DNA of 64,000 nt from Falsiroseomonas sp041690465 (GCF_041690465.1 NZ_JAWLHG010000011.1:62001-126000), one strand, 5' to 3'. Shown: positions 16,091 through 25,201, numbered from the stretch's first letter. The notes: generated from the letters alone by a model not told the origin. A program made the numbers and translations.

Positions 16091-17299
16091 ATGAAGCCCC
16101 TACCTCTCGCCGGTCTGCGGATCCTGACCTTCGAGCAGTTCGGCGCTGGCCCCTTCGCAACCATGAACCTCGCCGATCTCGGCGCGGACGTGATCCGGGT
16201 CGAATCACCGCCGACCGCGGATGGCGAGCCGCCAGGGGACATCGCGCGGCATACCGGCGGCTATCCGCTCGGCGAGAACGACAGCCAATATTTCCAATCC
16301 TTCAACCGCAGCAAGCGCGGCATCACGCTCGATGTACGCAAGCCGGAAGGGCGGGCGGTGCTGCACCGGCTGGTGCGGGACGTGGACGCGGTCATGAACA
16401 ACCTGCGTGGCGACCTGCCGGCGCGGCTTGGCCTGGACTACCCGGCGCTCAGCCAGGTGAAGCCCTCGATCGTGTGCGTGCACGTCTCCGGCTATGGCCG
16501 CGACGGCGAGCGCGCCACCTGGCCCGCCTATGACTATCTGGCACAGGCGGAGGCCGGCTTCTGTGCGCTGACCGGCGAGCCCGGCAGCCCGCCGGCGCGG
16601 GCCGGCATCTCCGTCATCGACATGCTCTCCGGCCTCACCGCGGCGCTCTCGGTGCTGGCGGGCGTGATGGGCGCGCGCGCGACGGGGATCGGGCGTGATC
16701 TCGATGTCTCGCTCTACGATGTCGCGATCCAGAACCTCACCTATGTTGCGACCTGGTACCTCAACGACGGCTTTGCCGTGCCGCGCCGGCCGCGTGGCGG
16801 GCATCCCTTCATCGTGCCCTGCGAGATGTTCCCGACCGCCGACGGCCATGTCTTCGTGATGTGCGTCAAGCCCGCCTTCTGGCGGCGCTACTGCGAAGCG
16901 ATTGGCATGCCGGACTTGCCGCGCGACCCGCGCTTCCGCGGCTTCGACGAGAGGCTCGCCCATCGTGACGATCTCGTGGCGATCCTCGATCCGGTGATGC
17001 AGGCGCGGACCTCCGCGGAGTGGGTCCCGCTCCTCGCCGGCAAGGTGCCGGTCGCGCCGGTGCTGACGCTCGCCGAGGCGCTCGACAATCCCTATCTTCG
17101 TAGCCGTGGCGGCGTGATGAACCTCGACCATCCGCAGCGGCCCGACCTCAAGGTGGTGTCGAGCGCGATCCGCCTCGATGGCGCGCGTGCCGCCGGCCGG
17201 CCCGGCCCCGCCTATGGCGGCGACACCGCGGCGGTGCTGGCGGAGGCCGGCTACACTGCCGCCGAGATCGCACAACTCCGCGCGCTGGGGGCGGTTTGA
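16091..17299 (+). CDS. Family III CoA-transferase (CaiB/BaiF), paralogue 1
   Basis: 402-residue CoA-transferase of the CaiB/BaiF/formyl-CoA transferase family, which moves CoA between carboxylic acids through an Asp-linked anhydride. The N terminus LAGLRILTFEQFGAGPFATMNLADLGADVIRVE and the segments FQSFNRSKRGITLDVRKPEG (about 72-91) and GIGRDLDVSLYDVAIQN (about 198-214) are family blocks. Length is normal. It is the first of two tandem paralogues only distantly alike. Two-nucleotide spacing to the second suggests coexpression and perhaps a hetero-oligomer, or two successive activations. Acceptor acid is unknown; the nearby dehydrogenase and hydratases suggest a short dicarboxylate or branched acid. 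Confidence 0.92.
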   Translation: MKPLPLAGLRILTFEQFGAGPFATMNLADLGADVIRVESPPTADGEPPGDIARHTGGYPLGENDSQYFQSFNRSKRGITLDVRKPEGRAVLHRLVRDVDAVMNNLRGDLPARLGLDYPALSQVKPSIVCVHVSGYGRDGERATWPAYDYLAQAEAGFCALTGEPGSPPARAGISVIDMLSGLTAALSVLAGVMGARATGIGRDLDVSLYDVAIQNLTYVATWYLNDGFAVPRRPRGGHPFIVPCEMFPTADGHVFVMCVKPAFWRRYCEAIGMPDLPRDPRFRGFDERLAHRDDLVAILDPVMQARTSAEWVPLLAGKVPVAPVLTLAEALDNPYLRSRGGVMNLDHPQRPDLKVVSSAIRLDGARAAGRPGPAYGGDTAAVLAEAGYTAAEIAQLRALGAV

Positions 17300-17301
17300 A
17301 G

Positions 17302-18435
17302 ATGAAGCTCGAAGGCGTCCGCGTCCTAGACCTCTCGCTGTTCCTGCCGGGGCCGTATCTTACCACGATGATGGTCGATCATGGCGCCGAGGTGATCAAG
17401 TTGGAACCGCCCTCCGGCGAGCCGGTGCGCGGCATCGGCCTGCGCGCGAACGGCGAGAGCGTCTGGTTCCGCAACACGCATCGCGGCAAGCGGTCCATTG
17501 TCCTGAACCTCAAGGAACCGGCCGACCTCGCCGCGCTGCGCGACATCGTGCGCGGCTGCGACGTGATGCTCGAATCCTTCCGCGCGGGTGTGGCGGAGCG
17601 GCTTGGCATCGGCGCGGCGGCGATGACGGCGCTCAATCCGCGGCTTGTCTATTGCTCGATCTCGGCCTTCGGCCAGGACGGACCGTTGCGCGACCGCCCG
17701 GCGCACGACTTGGCCGTGGAAGCGCTGGCCGGCACCGCCTCCATCAATCTCGGCCAGGACGGCAGGCCGACGCATCCGAATGTGCCGGTCGCGGATGTCA
17801 CCGCCTCACTGCTCGCGCTCTCGGCGATCCTGATGGCGCTCTTCCGCCGTGAGAAGACCGGGCGCGGCGACGTCATCGACATGGCGATGTTCGACGCCAC
17901 GCTCTCCTGGCTGCCCAACGCCACCGGTGCGGTCTTCGCCGAGGCGCGGCCACCCCGCGTGAAGGAGGAGCGCCAGTGGGGCGGCGGCGCCTTCTACAAC
18001 ATCTATGCGACAAAGGACGGAAAGTGGATCGTGCTCGGCGGCAGCGAGCACAAATTCGTGGAGAACCTTCTGCATGCCCTCGGACGTGACGACCTGATCG
18101 CCGCGGCGTCCGGACCGCCCGGCCCGGCGCACAAGCCCGCCGAGAACTTCCTTCGCGCCACCTTCGCCACGCGCACGCGCGACGAGTGGGAGGCCTGGTT
18201 CGAAGGCCGCGATGTGTGCTTCGCGCCGGTGCTCGACCTCAAGGAGGCGTTCGACAACCCGCACACCGCCGCGCGCCGCATGCTGGTTCGGGATGCGGAA
18301 GGCAACCTGCATATCGGCTTGCCGATCAAGTTCCGCGACGAGCCCGGGGCGCTCAACCCGCGACTTCCCGCGCTCGGCGAGCATACGGCCGAGGTCATCG
18401 CAGAGGCGCGCCGGCGTCTCGGCGACCGTGGCTGA
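17302..18435 (+). CDS. Family III CoA-transferase (CaiB/BaiF), paralogue 2
   Basis: 377-residue CaiB/BaiF family protein. ATG 17302 lies 2 bases after the previous stop; a TTG at 17296 is in frame but less likely. It has the N-terminal block VLDLSLFLPGPYLTTMMVDHGAEVIKLEPP, then FRNTHRGKRSIVLNLKEP (about 55-72) and TGRGDVIDMAMFDATLSW (about 186-203). It diverges clearly from paralogue 1, so this is not a recent duplication. The 3' end overlaps the following prpD by 8 bases. Confidence 0.92.
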   Translation: MKLEGVRVLDLSLFLPGPYLTTMMVDHGAEVIKLEPPSGEPVRGIGLRANGESVWFRNTHRGKRSIVLNLKEPADLAALRDIVRGCDVMLESFRAGVAERLGIGAAAMTALNPRLVYCSISAFGQDGPLRDRPAHDLAVEALAGTASINLGQDGRPTHPNVPVADVTASLLALSAILMALFRREKTGRGDVIDMAMFDATLSWLPNATGAVFAEARPPRVKEERQWGGGAFYNIYATKDGKWIVLGGSEHKFVENLLHALGRDDLIAAASGPPGPAHKPAENFLRATFATRTRDEWEAWFEGRDVCFAPVLDLKEAFDNPHTAARRMLVRDAEGNLHIGLPIKFRDEPGALNPRLPALGEHTAEVIAEARRRLGDRG

Positions 18436-19765
18436 GTTGTCGCTCACCGAGGGCGTCGTCGCGCTGCTGGCGCGGCCGATCACCGATGCCGATCGTCGCC
18501 GCGCCGCGCTGCACCTGGTCGATTGGATCGGCTGCGCCACCGCCGGCGCGGCGAGCCAGGTAGGCGGCGTCTTCCGCGCCCATGCCGCGATGCAAGCGTG
18601 CGGCGCGGCCCGGGTCGTGCTCGGTGCCGGCGTCGCCGCGCGCGACGCGGCCTTCGCCAATGGCGCCTTCGGCAACGTGTTGGAGATGGACGATGTCCAT
18701 CGCCAGGCGATCCTGCATCCCGGCCCGGTCGTGATCCCTGCCGTGCTCGCGCTCGCCGCCGAGTGCAACGCGGGCGGCCGCGCACTGCTCGACGCCATCC
18801 TGCGCGGCTATGAGGCGGAGATCCGCATCGGCCGCGCGATGGGCCATGCGCATTATCTGCGCTTTCATCCAACTGCGACCATGGGGCCCTTCGGCGCCGC
18901 AGCCGCCTGCGGCTCGCTGCTCGCGCTGGACCCGACGCGCATGCTTTGGGCGCTCGGCAATGCCGGCACGCAGGCAGGCGGCGTCTGGCAATGCCGGCAC
19001 GAGCCGGTGATGACGAAGCAGTTGCACACCGCGCGCGCCGCGGTGATGGGCCTCGAAGCGGCGCAACTCGCCGCGGCGGGCTTAAGCGGTCCGCGCTGGA
19101 TCCTCGACGGCCCGCAGGGAGTCCTTGCCGGCATGGCGCCGGACGCGAAGCCCGAGCGCGTGCTGGCCGAACCCGATGCGCCCTGGATGGTGCACGCCAC
19201 CAGCTTCAAGCCCTGGCCCGCCTGCCGCCATGCGCATCCGACCATCGACGCCGCCCTCGCGCTGCGCCCGCATCTGGCGGGCCGTGAAATCGTGGCGGTG
19301 CGGGTCGAGAGCTACGCGGATGCGCTCGCCTTCTGCAACCAGGTGCAGCCGCGCACAACGATCGAGGCGAAGTTCTCGCTGCAGCATGCCGCGGCGGTGG
19401 CACTGCTGGACGGGCCGCCGCCGCTCGCCGCCTTCGATCCGCCGGCGCTGTCGCGTGCCGATCTCGCGGCGCTGCGCGCTCGCGTCACCCTCGCCGAGGA
19501 TCCTGCGGCAACGGGCGCCTATCCGCTGCACTTCGGCGCCGCCGTCAGTGTGGAACTGGCGGACGGCACCAAGCTGCGGCACGCGGTGGCGGACGCACTT
19601 GGCGACCCCGAGAACCCGCTGGCCGAGGCCGCCATCCTCGCCAAGGCTCGCATGCTGATGGGTAGCGCCGGGGTCGAGGGGACGCGCATCGAGGCGGTGC
19701 TTGTCGCTGCGCTGGCGCTCGCCGAAGGTGCATCCGTCGCACGTCTGAACGATCTGCTGCCCTGA
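18428..19765 (+). CDS. MmgE/PrpD family protein (paralogue 2)
   Basis: 445-residue MmgE/PrpD fold protein starting at GTG 18428, overlapping CoA-transferase 2 by 8 bases. Visible family blocks are HLVDWIGCATAGA (about 27-39), FGNVLEMDDVHRQAILHPGPVVIPA (about 82-106) with conserved Asp/His residues, and SFKPWPACRHAHPTIDAAL (about 259-277). It differs strongly from paralogue 1 at 13355-14740 and sits in a different operator-controlled unit, suggesting two distinct dehydratase, decarboxylase or epimerase steps. It may act on a free acid before CoA activation by the neighbouring enzymes. Substrate is not decided. Confidence 0.88.
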   Translation: MAELSLTEGVVALLARPITDADRRRAALHLVDWIGCATAGAASQVGGVFRAHAAMQACGAARVVLGAGVAARDAAFANGAFGNVLEMDDVHRQAILHPGPVVIPAVLALAAECNAGGRALLDAILRGYEAEIRIGRAMGHAHYLRFHPTATMGPFGAAAACGSLLALDPTRMLWALGNAGTQAGGVWQCRHEPVMTKQLHTARAAVMGLEAAQLAAAGLSGPRWILDGPQGVLAGMAPDAKPERVLAEPDAPWMVHATSFKPWPACRHAHPTIDAALALRPHLAGREIVAVRVESYADALAFCNQVQPRTTIEAKFSLQHAAAVALLDGPPPLAAFDPPALSRADLAALRARVTLAEDPAATGAYPLHFGAAVSVELADGTKLRHAVADALGDPENPLAEAAILAKARMLMGSAGVEGTRIEAVLVAALALAEGASVARLNDLLP

Positions 19766-19782
19766 CCGTACCGGAGCCGCGC

Positions 19783-21174
19783 ATGACCGCCTTCGATTAT
19801 GTCACAGCGATGCAGCCCGAGGCGATCCGGCGCGACTACCCCATCGGCCCCGACTTCCCCGGCGCGCTCGCCCGGCTTTCACGCGATGAACTGCGCGCGC
19901 GACAGGAGCGGGACTTCCAGCGCATCCTCGCCTTCGCATGGCAGGTGCCGTTCTACCAGCGGCTCTGGGGCGCCAAGGGGATCGAGCGTGGCGATATCCG
20001 AACCCTCGACGACCTGCCGAAGCTGCCGAGCTACGACAAGTCCGACATCATGGCCTCGGTCGCCGCCTATCCGCCGATCGGCGACTTCCATGGGCAGGAT
20101 GCGCACCCGCCGGAGACGCGCCCGCAGATCATCTTCCACACCACCAGCGGCACGACCGGCAAGCCGCAGCCGCTGCTGTTCGGACCGAAGAGCCGCGAGG
20201 TGCAGAACCGCCTGCTCGCACGGCTCTACCTGATGGCGGGGATGACGCGCGACGACGTCGTGCACAGCGTCTATGGCCACGGCCTGATCAATGGCGGCCA
20301 CTATGTGCGCGAGACGGTGCAGCACTGGGTCGGTGCGCGCTTCATGTCGGCCGGCACCGGCGTGGAGACGCGCAGCGCGCAGCAGGCCTTCATCATGAAG
20401 GAGTTCGGCGCGACGGCGATCATCGGCTTCGCCGACTACATCCGGCGCCTGGCCGACGTTGCGCGTGAGGAAGGCTTCGAGCCTGGCCGCGACATCCGCA
20501 TTCGCCTGATCTGCGCGCATCTCGGCAGCGAGACGCAGGCCAGCCTCTCCGCCGCCTGGGGCGGGCCGGAGGTGTTCGACTGGTACGGCGTCGGCGACAC
20601 CGGCATCATCGCCGGCGAAGGCCCCGATCGCACGGGGATGCATGTGTGGGAGGATGCGCATGTGCTGGAGATCGCCGATCCCGATACCGGCGCGCCAGTG
20701 CCGGAGGGCAGGCTCGGCGACATGGTCTGCACCTGCCTGTTCAAGGACGACATCTTCCCGATCATCCGCTTCAACACGCATGACGTGACGGAGGAGGTGA
20801 TCGGCGCCAACCCGCTGGGCGTGCCGTTCCGGCGCATCCGCGGCTTCCTCGGCCGCAGCGACAACATGGTGAAGCTGCGCGGGATCAACCTCTTTCCCAC
20901 CGGAATCGGTGCGCTGCTGGCGGAGCAAGCGGAAGGCGCGACTGGCGAGTTCATCTGCCGTGTCCACAGGGTCGGCGCGCGGGATGCGATGACCGCCCAT
21001 GTCGAGGTCCGCGGCGAACGCACGGAGGGGCTGCGGACACGGCTCGAAGCCGCGCTGAAGTCGCGGCTTGGCGTGGAGATCGCCGTGACGCTGGAAGCGC
21101 CTGGCGCGCTCGCCGCCCTCACCCAGGTGGAAAGCCGCCAGAAGCCCATTCGCCTGCTGGACGAGCGCAAGTGA
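19783..21174 (+). CDS. PaaK-type acyl-CoA ligase (phenylacetate-CoA ligase family)
   Basis: 463-residue adenylate-forming enzyme. It has the PaaK-type short N-terminal region, the phosphate loop IIFHTTSGTTGKPQPLLFG (about 115-133), VFDWYGVGDTGIIAGE (about 264-279) and the hinge region GRSDNMVKLRGINLFPTGI (about 360-378). The enzyme would activate a carboxylic acid with ATP and CoA. The family covers aryl and non-aryl acids, so phenylacetate is not implied; no paa genes are near. It lies 17 bases after prpD 2 and overlaps the amidase start by one base (TGATG). Having a ligase and two CoA-transferases together suggests more than one acid is activated. Confidence 0.88.
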   Translation: MTAFDYVTAMQPEAIRRDYPIGPDFPGALARLSRDELRARQERDFQRILAFAWQVPFYQRLWGAKGIERGDIRTLDDLPKLPSYDKSDIMASVAAYPPIGDFHGQDAHPPETRPQIIFHTTSGTTGKPQPLLFGPKSREVQNRLLARLYLMAGMTRDDVVHSVYGHGLINGGHYVRETVQHWVGARFMSAGTGVETRSAQQAFIMKEFGATAIIGFADYIRRLADVAREEGFEPGRDIRIRLICAHLGSETQASLSAAWGGPEVFDWYGVGDTGIIAGEGPDRTGMHVWEDAHVLEIADPDTGAPVPEGRLGDMVCTCLFKDDIFPIIRFNTHDVTEEVIGANPLGVPFRRIRGFLGRSDNMVKLRGINLFPTGIGALLAEQAEGATGEFICRVHRVGARDAMTAHVEVRGERTEGLRTRLEAALKSRLGVEIAVTLEAPGALAALTQVESRQKPIRLLDERK

Positions 21175-22364
21175 TGATCGAGGATGGTCTCGGCGTCTTC
21201 TGGCACTTGGCGCCGCAGCCCGGCGGGGAGGGGCCGCTCGGCGGCATGACGCTGGCGGTGAAGGACAATGTGGACGTCGCCGGCATGCCCACCACCGCGG
21301 GCTTCGCCGGCTATGCCGGCCGCGTCGCGGCCGCCGATGCGCCCTGCGTCGCACGACTCCGCAAAGCGGGGTGCGCAATCCTCGGCAAGGTCGCAATGCA
21401 TGAGGGCGCGCTGGGTGCGACCACCGATGTGCCGCGCCTCTGCCACAACCCGCTGCGGCACGGCTTTACGCCGGGCGGGTCCTCCGGCGGCTCCGGAGCG
21501 GCCATTGCAGCGGGTTTCGCGGAACTCGCCATCGGCACCGACACCATGGGCAGCGTGCGCATCCCGGCCGCCTATTGCGGCGTGGTGGGGCTGAAGCCGA
21601 CCAGGGGCCTGGTCTCGCGCAGCCGGGTCGTGCCGCTCTCGCCGACGCTCGACCATGTCGGCATGCTGGCGCGCACGCCACGCATGGCGGCGCGTGGCCT
21701 GGCGGGGATGGCGGGTGATGATCCGTCAGATCCCTCTTCGCGCCCGCTGCCGCTGGGCTGGCGCGCGGTGCCGGAACAGGCCGCCGGCATCGCTGGCCTG
21801 CATGTCGGACTGCCGCGGCCGGTACAGGAGGCCGCCATGGAAGCTGCGGTTCGCGAGGCATGGGAGCGGGCGGCGCAGCGGCTGCGCGACCTCGGCGCGC
21901 AGGTGGCGCCCGTCGAGGTGCCGGCCTGGTCGCCCGGTGCCGCGCGCCGAGCCGGGCTGCTGCTGATCGAGGCGGAAGCCGCGGCGATCCACCAGGACCT
22001 GATCGCCGATCCGACCGCCACCTCGCCCGGCTTCCGGGCAGCGCTGCAGTACGGCCGCGATGCCGGGACGGTGCGAATGGCGCGTGCGCTGTTCCTCCTC
22101 TCGGAGGTGTACGCCGGCGCGCTGCGCGCGCTCGATGCATGCGATGTCCTGCTGATGCCCACGGCGCCGCAGCGCGCCTTCGCCTTCGGCACGGCGACAC
22201 CGGCCGACCAGGCGGATTTCACCGCACTCGCGAACATCGCCGGCCTGCCGGCGATCGCCTTTCCCTGGCCGGCGGAGGGGCTGCCCGCTTCGGTGCAACT
22301 CGTTGGCCGTGCCTATGCGGAAGCTCAGATCGTGGCCATCGCCGAGGCGCTCAGCGCGCCTTGA
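21174..22364 (+). CDS. Amidase signature family protein
   Basis: 396-residue amide hydrolase with the Ser-cisSer-Lys triad of the amidase signature family: Lys in LAVKDNVDVAG (about residue 29), GGSSGGSGAAIAAG (about 101-114) and GTDTMGSVRIPAAYCGVVGLKPTRG (about 122-146) with the nucleophile Ser in MGS. ATG 21174 overlaps the ligase stop; a GTG at 21171 is the alternative. It would release ammonia or an amine from a linear amide, a natural second step after ring opening by HyuAB or the PuuE-like protein. Its last 14 bases overlap the end of the convergent enoyl-CoA hydratase gene. Confidence 0.92.
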   Translation: MIEDGLGVFWHLAPQPGGEGPLGGMTLAVKDNVDVAGMPTTAGFAGYAGRVAAADAPCVARLRKAGCAILGKVAMHEGALGATTDVPRLCHNPLRHGFTPGGSSGGSGAAIAAGFAELAIGTDTMGSVRIPAAYCGVVGLKPTRGLVSRSRVVPLSPTLDHVGMLARTPRMAARGLAGMAGDDPSDPSSRPLPLGWRAVPEQAAGIAGLHVGLPRPVQEAAMEAAVREAWERAAQRLRDLGAQVAPVEVPAWSPGAARRAGLLLIEAEAAAIHQDLIADPTATSPGFRAALQYGRDAGTVRMARALFLLSEVYAGALRALDACDVLLMPTAPQRAFAFGTATPADQADFTALANIAGLPAIAFPWPAEGLPASVQLVGRAYAEAQIVAIAEALSAP

Positions 22365-23130
22365 AGGCCGGGGGCCGCTTCTCAAGGAAGGCGCGGTAGC
22401 CCTCGCGGAAATCCTCGCCGGCGAAGGTCTCGTCGAAGGCCGTGCGGAGTGTGGCGCTGTCAGGCGGCGCACCGTCTTCGATCGCGGCGACCATCGCCTT
22501 CATGGCGCGCAGCGCGGGGCGGGAGCCGGCGACGAGCGGTGCCAGCCGCCCCGCAACGAAGGCATCCAGTTCTTCCGGCGCGCGCACCTCCTGCACAAGG
22601 CCGATGCGCAGCGCTTCGGCTGCGCCGACAGGCCGCGCGCTGAACAGCAGGTCCTTCGCGCGCGCGGCGCCGATGGCGCGCAACAGGCGCGTGGTGTCGC
22701 CTTGGCTGTAGATCAGGCCGAGCTTCGCGGGCGTCACGGCAAAGCGCGCATCGGCAGCGGCGAAGCGCAGGTCGCAAGCCAGCGCAAGCGCCACGCCGCC
22801 GCCGACGCAGGCACCGCGGATCACTGCAAGGGTGGGCTTGGGGCAGCGTGCCAGCGCCTCCACAGCCGCGGCGATTTCGGCATTGGCCTGCGCCGTGCTG
22901 CCAGCGGCCGCATAGGTTTCGGCGAATTCGCCGATATCTGCGCCGCCGCAGAAATGGCCACCCGCGCCGTCCACGCGCAGCACGGCAACGGCGTCGTCGG
23001 CCACGGCCTGCTCGACCAGTGCCGGCACCGCGCGCCACATCGCGCGCGTCATGGCGTTGCGCTTCGCCGGCTGGTCGAGTAGCAGGGTCGCCACCGCGTC
23101 CTCGCGCAGCAGCCGCACCGCCGCGCTCAC
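22351..23130 (-). CDS. Enoyl-CoA hydratase/isomerase family protein
   Basis: 259-residue crotonase-fold protein that hydrates or isomerises an enoyl-CoA. Oxyanion-hole blocks are GGHFCGGADIGEF (about 57-69) and IRGACVGGGVALALACDLRFA (about 104-124). The general crotonase layout fits hydratases; one of the usual catalytic Glu positions is replaced in CVGGG..ALACD, so exact chemistry may differ. It could complete the step after the acyl-CoA dehydrogenase. It is encoded opposite to the main cluster, overlaps the CMD-like gene by 4 bases (ATGA), and should share its promoter near operator 4. Confidence 0.9.
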   Translation of the reverse strand: MSAAVRLLREDAVATLLLDQPAKRNAMTRAMWRAVPALVEQAVADDAVAVLRVDGAGGHFCGGADIGEFAETYAAAGSTAQANAEIAAAVEALARCPKPTLAVIRGACVGGGVALALACDLRFAAADARFAVTPAKLGLIYSQGDTTRLLRAIGAARAKDLLFSARPVGAAEALRIGLVQEVRAPEELDAFVAGRLAPLVAGSRPALRAMKAMVAAIEDGAPPDSATLRTAFDETFAGEDFREGYRAFLEKRPPAFKAR

Positions 23131-23498
23131 GTCGTCGTCCCCGTGATCTCTTCAACGCGACGCATGACCGTCGCGCCCGCCTTCGCCCAGCACTGGTGGC
23201 CATGGATCAGGATGGCGATGGACAGTGCCTCCATGATCTGCCCCGGCGTGAGACCGGCGCGCAACCCCGCCTCCGCATGCGCGACTGCGCCTTCCACATG
23301 CCCTGCGGCGACGTCCAGCACGATGAACACGAGCTCCTTGCAGGCCAGGTCCAGATGCCCTCCGGGCGGTGGGCGGTAGACCGCCTCGCGTGCCGCCAGA
23401 TAGGCTGCGAAGACCTCCGGTGCGTGGCGGCGCAGAAGCGCGACGCTGTCCGGCAGGGCGCCGATCGTCGTCCCGAAATGATCTTCCGCCTCCGACAT
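23127..23498 (-). CDS. Carboxymuconolactone decarboxylase family protein
   Basis: 123-residue alpha-helical protein of the CMD/AhpD-like fold. ATG 23498 has AGGAGA (23505-23510) as ribosome binding site; a longer frame to 23582 would run into operator 4 and is rejected. The core is GHVEGAVAHAEAGLRAGLTPGQIMEAL (about 73-99). The CxxC redox pair of AhpD is absent, so peroxide defence is unlikely; a decarboxylase, isomerase or small-molecule lyase role is possible. It is the first gene of the minus-strand pair with the enoyl-CoA hydratase and is divergent from dctP 2, with the operator between them. Confidence 0.88.
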   Translation of the reverse strand: MSEAEDHFGTTIGALPDSVALLRRHAPEVFAAYLAAREAVYRPPPGGHLDLACKELVFIVLDVAAGHVEGAVAHAEAGLRAGLTPGQIMEALSIAILIHGHQCWAKAGATVMRRVEEITGTTT

Positions 23499-23570
23499 GA
23501 GCGGTCTCCTGTGGCGACTCCGGGCAAGCCTATCCGCCATGCCGGCGGAGGCCCAGCCGGGGGGCGGAAT

Positions 23571-23582
23571 TTGTCCGAACAA
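23571..23582. promoter_or_regulatory. Operator palindrome 4 (one mismatch), shared divergent region
   Basis: TTGTCCGAACAA differs from the exact operator at one central base. It lies between the divergent CMD-like gene (start 23498) and dctP 2 (start 23640), so one site could control both directions. On the plus strand a candidate promoter TTGTCA (23587-23592) and TTAGGT (23610-23615) follows, so the site is upstream of the -35 box there, unlike sites 2 and 3. Confidence 0.65.
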
Positions 23583-23639
23583 GTGGTTGTCACGCCGCCG
23601 GACGCATGGTTAGGTCAGGCACGGGAAACCGGAGGGACG

Positions 23640-24644
23640 ATGATGCAGCGACGCGACATGATGCGGGCCGCGGGCGGCTTGGCGCTGGCGGGGATGATCG
23701 GCGGCACGGCGCGGGCGCAGTCGCCGGTGCGCTGGGATGTGTCGATCCCCTGGGGACCGTCGGAGTTCCACACCGTCAACGCGCAGCGCTTCGCCTCCGA
23801 GGCGCGCAAGCTCACCAACGACAGCGTCCAGATGACCATCCATGCCGGCGGTTCGCTCGGCGTGCGCGCGAACGAGACGGTGCGCGCCATCGGCGACGGC
23901 GTGGTGCCGATGGCGGAGATGGCCGGCTTCCAGAACGTGGGCGACGTGCCACTGCTCGGCATCGAGAGCATCCCCTTCCTGATCGGCAGCTACGACGAGC
24001 TGAAGGCCATGCATGATCTCGTGCGCCCGACCTGGGAGCGCGAGCTGGAGCGGCGCAGCAACGTCGTGCTCTATGTCGTGCCCTGGCCGATGCAGTGCAT
24101 GTATTTCAAGAAGCCGATCAACAGCGCCGAGGATCTGCGCGGCGTGCGCATGCGCACCTATGACCGGGTGACGGCGGAGATGGTCACGCGGCTCGGCATG
24201 GTGCCGCAGCAGCTGACAAACCCCGATGTGGTGCCGGCGCTCGCGTCGGGACGCGTAGACGCGGTGATGACCAGCGGCACCACCGCCGTCGCGCAGCGCT
24301 ACTGGGAATTCCTGAAGCACACCTACATCACCAACCATCTCTGGGCGTCGAACCTGATGGTGGTGAACATGGACAGCTGGCGGCGCCTGCCGCAGGCGAC
24401 GCGCGCCCAGATCCAGGAGCTGGCGAAGAAGCTGGAGCCCGAGTTCTGGAACGTCTCCAAGGGTGAGCATGAGCAGCGCATGGGCCAGCTGCGGCAGAAC
24501 GGGATGACGGTGGAGGAGCCGGCGCCGGCGCTGGTGCAGGCGCTGCGGAGCGCCACCGCGACCATGGCGGACGATTTCGCGAAGGCGAACCCCGCCGCCG
24601 GGCCCATCATCCAGCAGTTCCGGCAGCGCGTCGGAAGGGCGTGA
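23640..24644 (+). CDS. dctP: TRAP transporter substrate-binding protein (DctP), set 2
   Basis: 334-residue periplasmic receptor. GGAGGG (23631-23636) precedes tandem ATG codons at 23640 and 23643; the second has better spacing. The N terminus MMQRRDMMRAAGGLALAGMIGG has a double Arg followed by a hydrophobic stretch, so export could be by Tat or Sec. The mature part has the DctP fold with NSAEDLRGVRMRTYDRVTAEM (about 161-181), including the region of the carboxylate-binding Arg. It starts set 2 in order P-Q-M and diverges strongly from DctP 1, suggesting a different ligand, perhaps a pathway intermediate or related acid. Confidence 0.93.
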   Translation: MMQRRDMMRAAGGLALAGMIGGTARAQSPVRWDVSIPWGPSEFHTVNAQRFASEARKLTNDSVQMTIHAGGSLGVRANETVRAIGDGVVPMAEMAGFQNVGDVPLLGIESIPFLIGSYDELKAMHDLVRPTWERELERRSNVVLYVVPWPMQCMYFKKPINSAEDLRGVRMRTYDRVTAEMVTRLGMVPQQLTNPDVVPALASGRVDAVMTSGTTAVAQRYWEFLKHTYITNHLWASNLMVVNMDSWRRLPQATRAQIQELAKKLEPEFWNVSKGEHEQRMGQLRQNGMTVEEPAPALVQALRSATATMADDFAKANPAAGPIIQQFRQRVGRA

Positions 24645-25201
24645 TCCCGGCGAACGACCGGCGTGCGCCACCCGCTGCGGCGGCCGCGCTGCTGCGTGCC
24701 ATCGATGTGCTCTGCGCGGTCGGCGCGGCGGTGGCGGCGGTGGCCGCCGCGCTGCTCGCGCTGATCCTGATCGGGGAGGTGATCGTCACCTCCTTCTTCG
24801 AGTGGTCGCAGCCCTGGGCGATCGAATACGCGATCTACCTGCAATGCGTCGTGCTGTTCTGCGGCGCCGGCTGGACGCTGCGGCAGGGCGGGCACATCCG
24901 TGTCGCCATCCTGTTGCAGGCGCTGCCGCCTGGCGCCGTGCGGCTGCTCGACATGCTGGGCACCACCTTCGCCATCGGCGTGGTCGGCTTCGCGTGCTGG
25001 GCGCTGTGGCAGCAGGTGCTGCGCACCTATGAGTTCGGCTCGACCTCCTACTACCCGATGGCCACGCCGATCTGGATTCCGCAGGGCCTGCTGACGGCGG
25101 GTGTCACGCTGCTGCTGCTCGGCTTCGTCGCACGGCTGCTGCGGCTGGCGCTCGGCCAGCCGGCGGATCTGGCCTCCGGCGGGATCGGGGGCGCGGAGTG
25201 A
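24641..25201 (+). CDS. dctQ: TRAP transporter small permease (DctQ), set 2
   Basis: 186-residue membrane protein with four hydrophobic segments (about 24-48, 63-84, 102-125 and 145-170). The conserved DctQ part is WAIEYAIYLQCVVLFCGAGWTLRQGGHIRVAIL (about 60-92). Start GTG 24641 overlaps dctP by 4 bases (GTGA) and the stop overlaps dctM in the same way. It works with the following DctM. Confidence 0.92.
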   Translation: MIPANDRRAPPAAAAALLRAIDVLCAVGAAVAAVAAALLALILIGEVIVTSFFEWSQPWAIEYAIYLQCVVLFCGAGWTLRQGGHIRVAILLQALPPGAVRLLDMLGTTFAIGVVGFACWALWQQVLRTYEFGSTSYYPMATPIWIPQGLLTAGVTLLLLGFVARLLRLALGQPADLASGGIGGAE

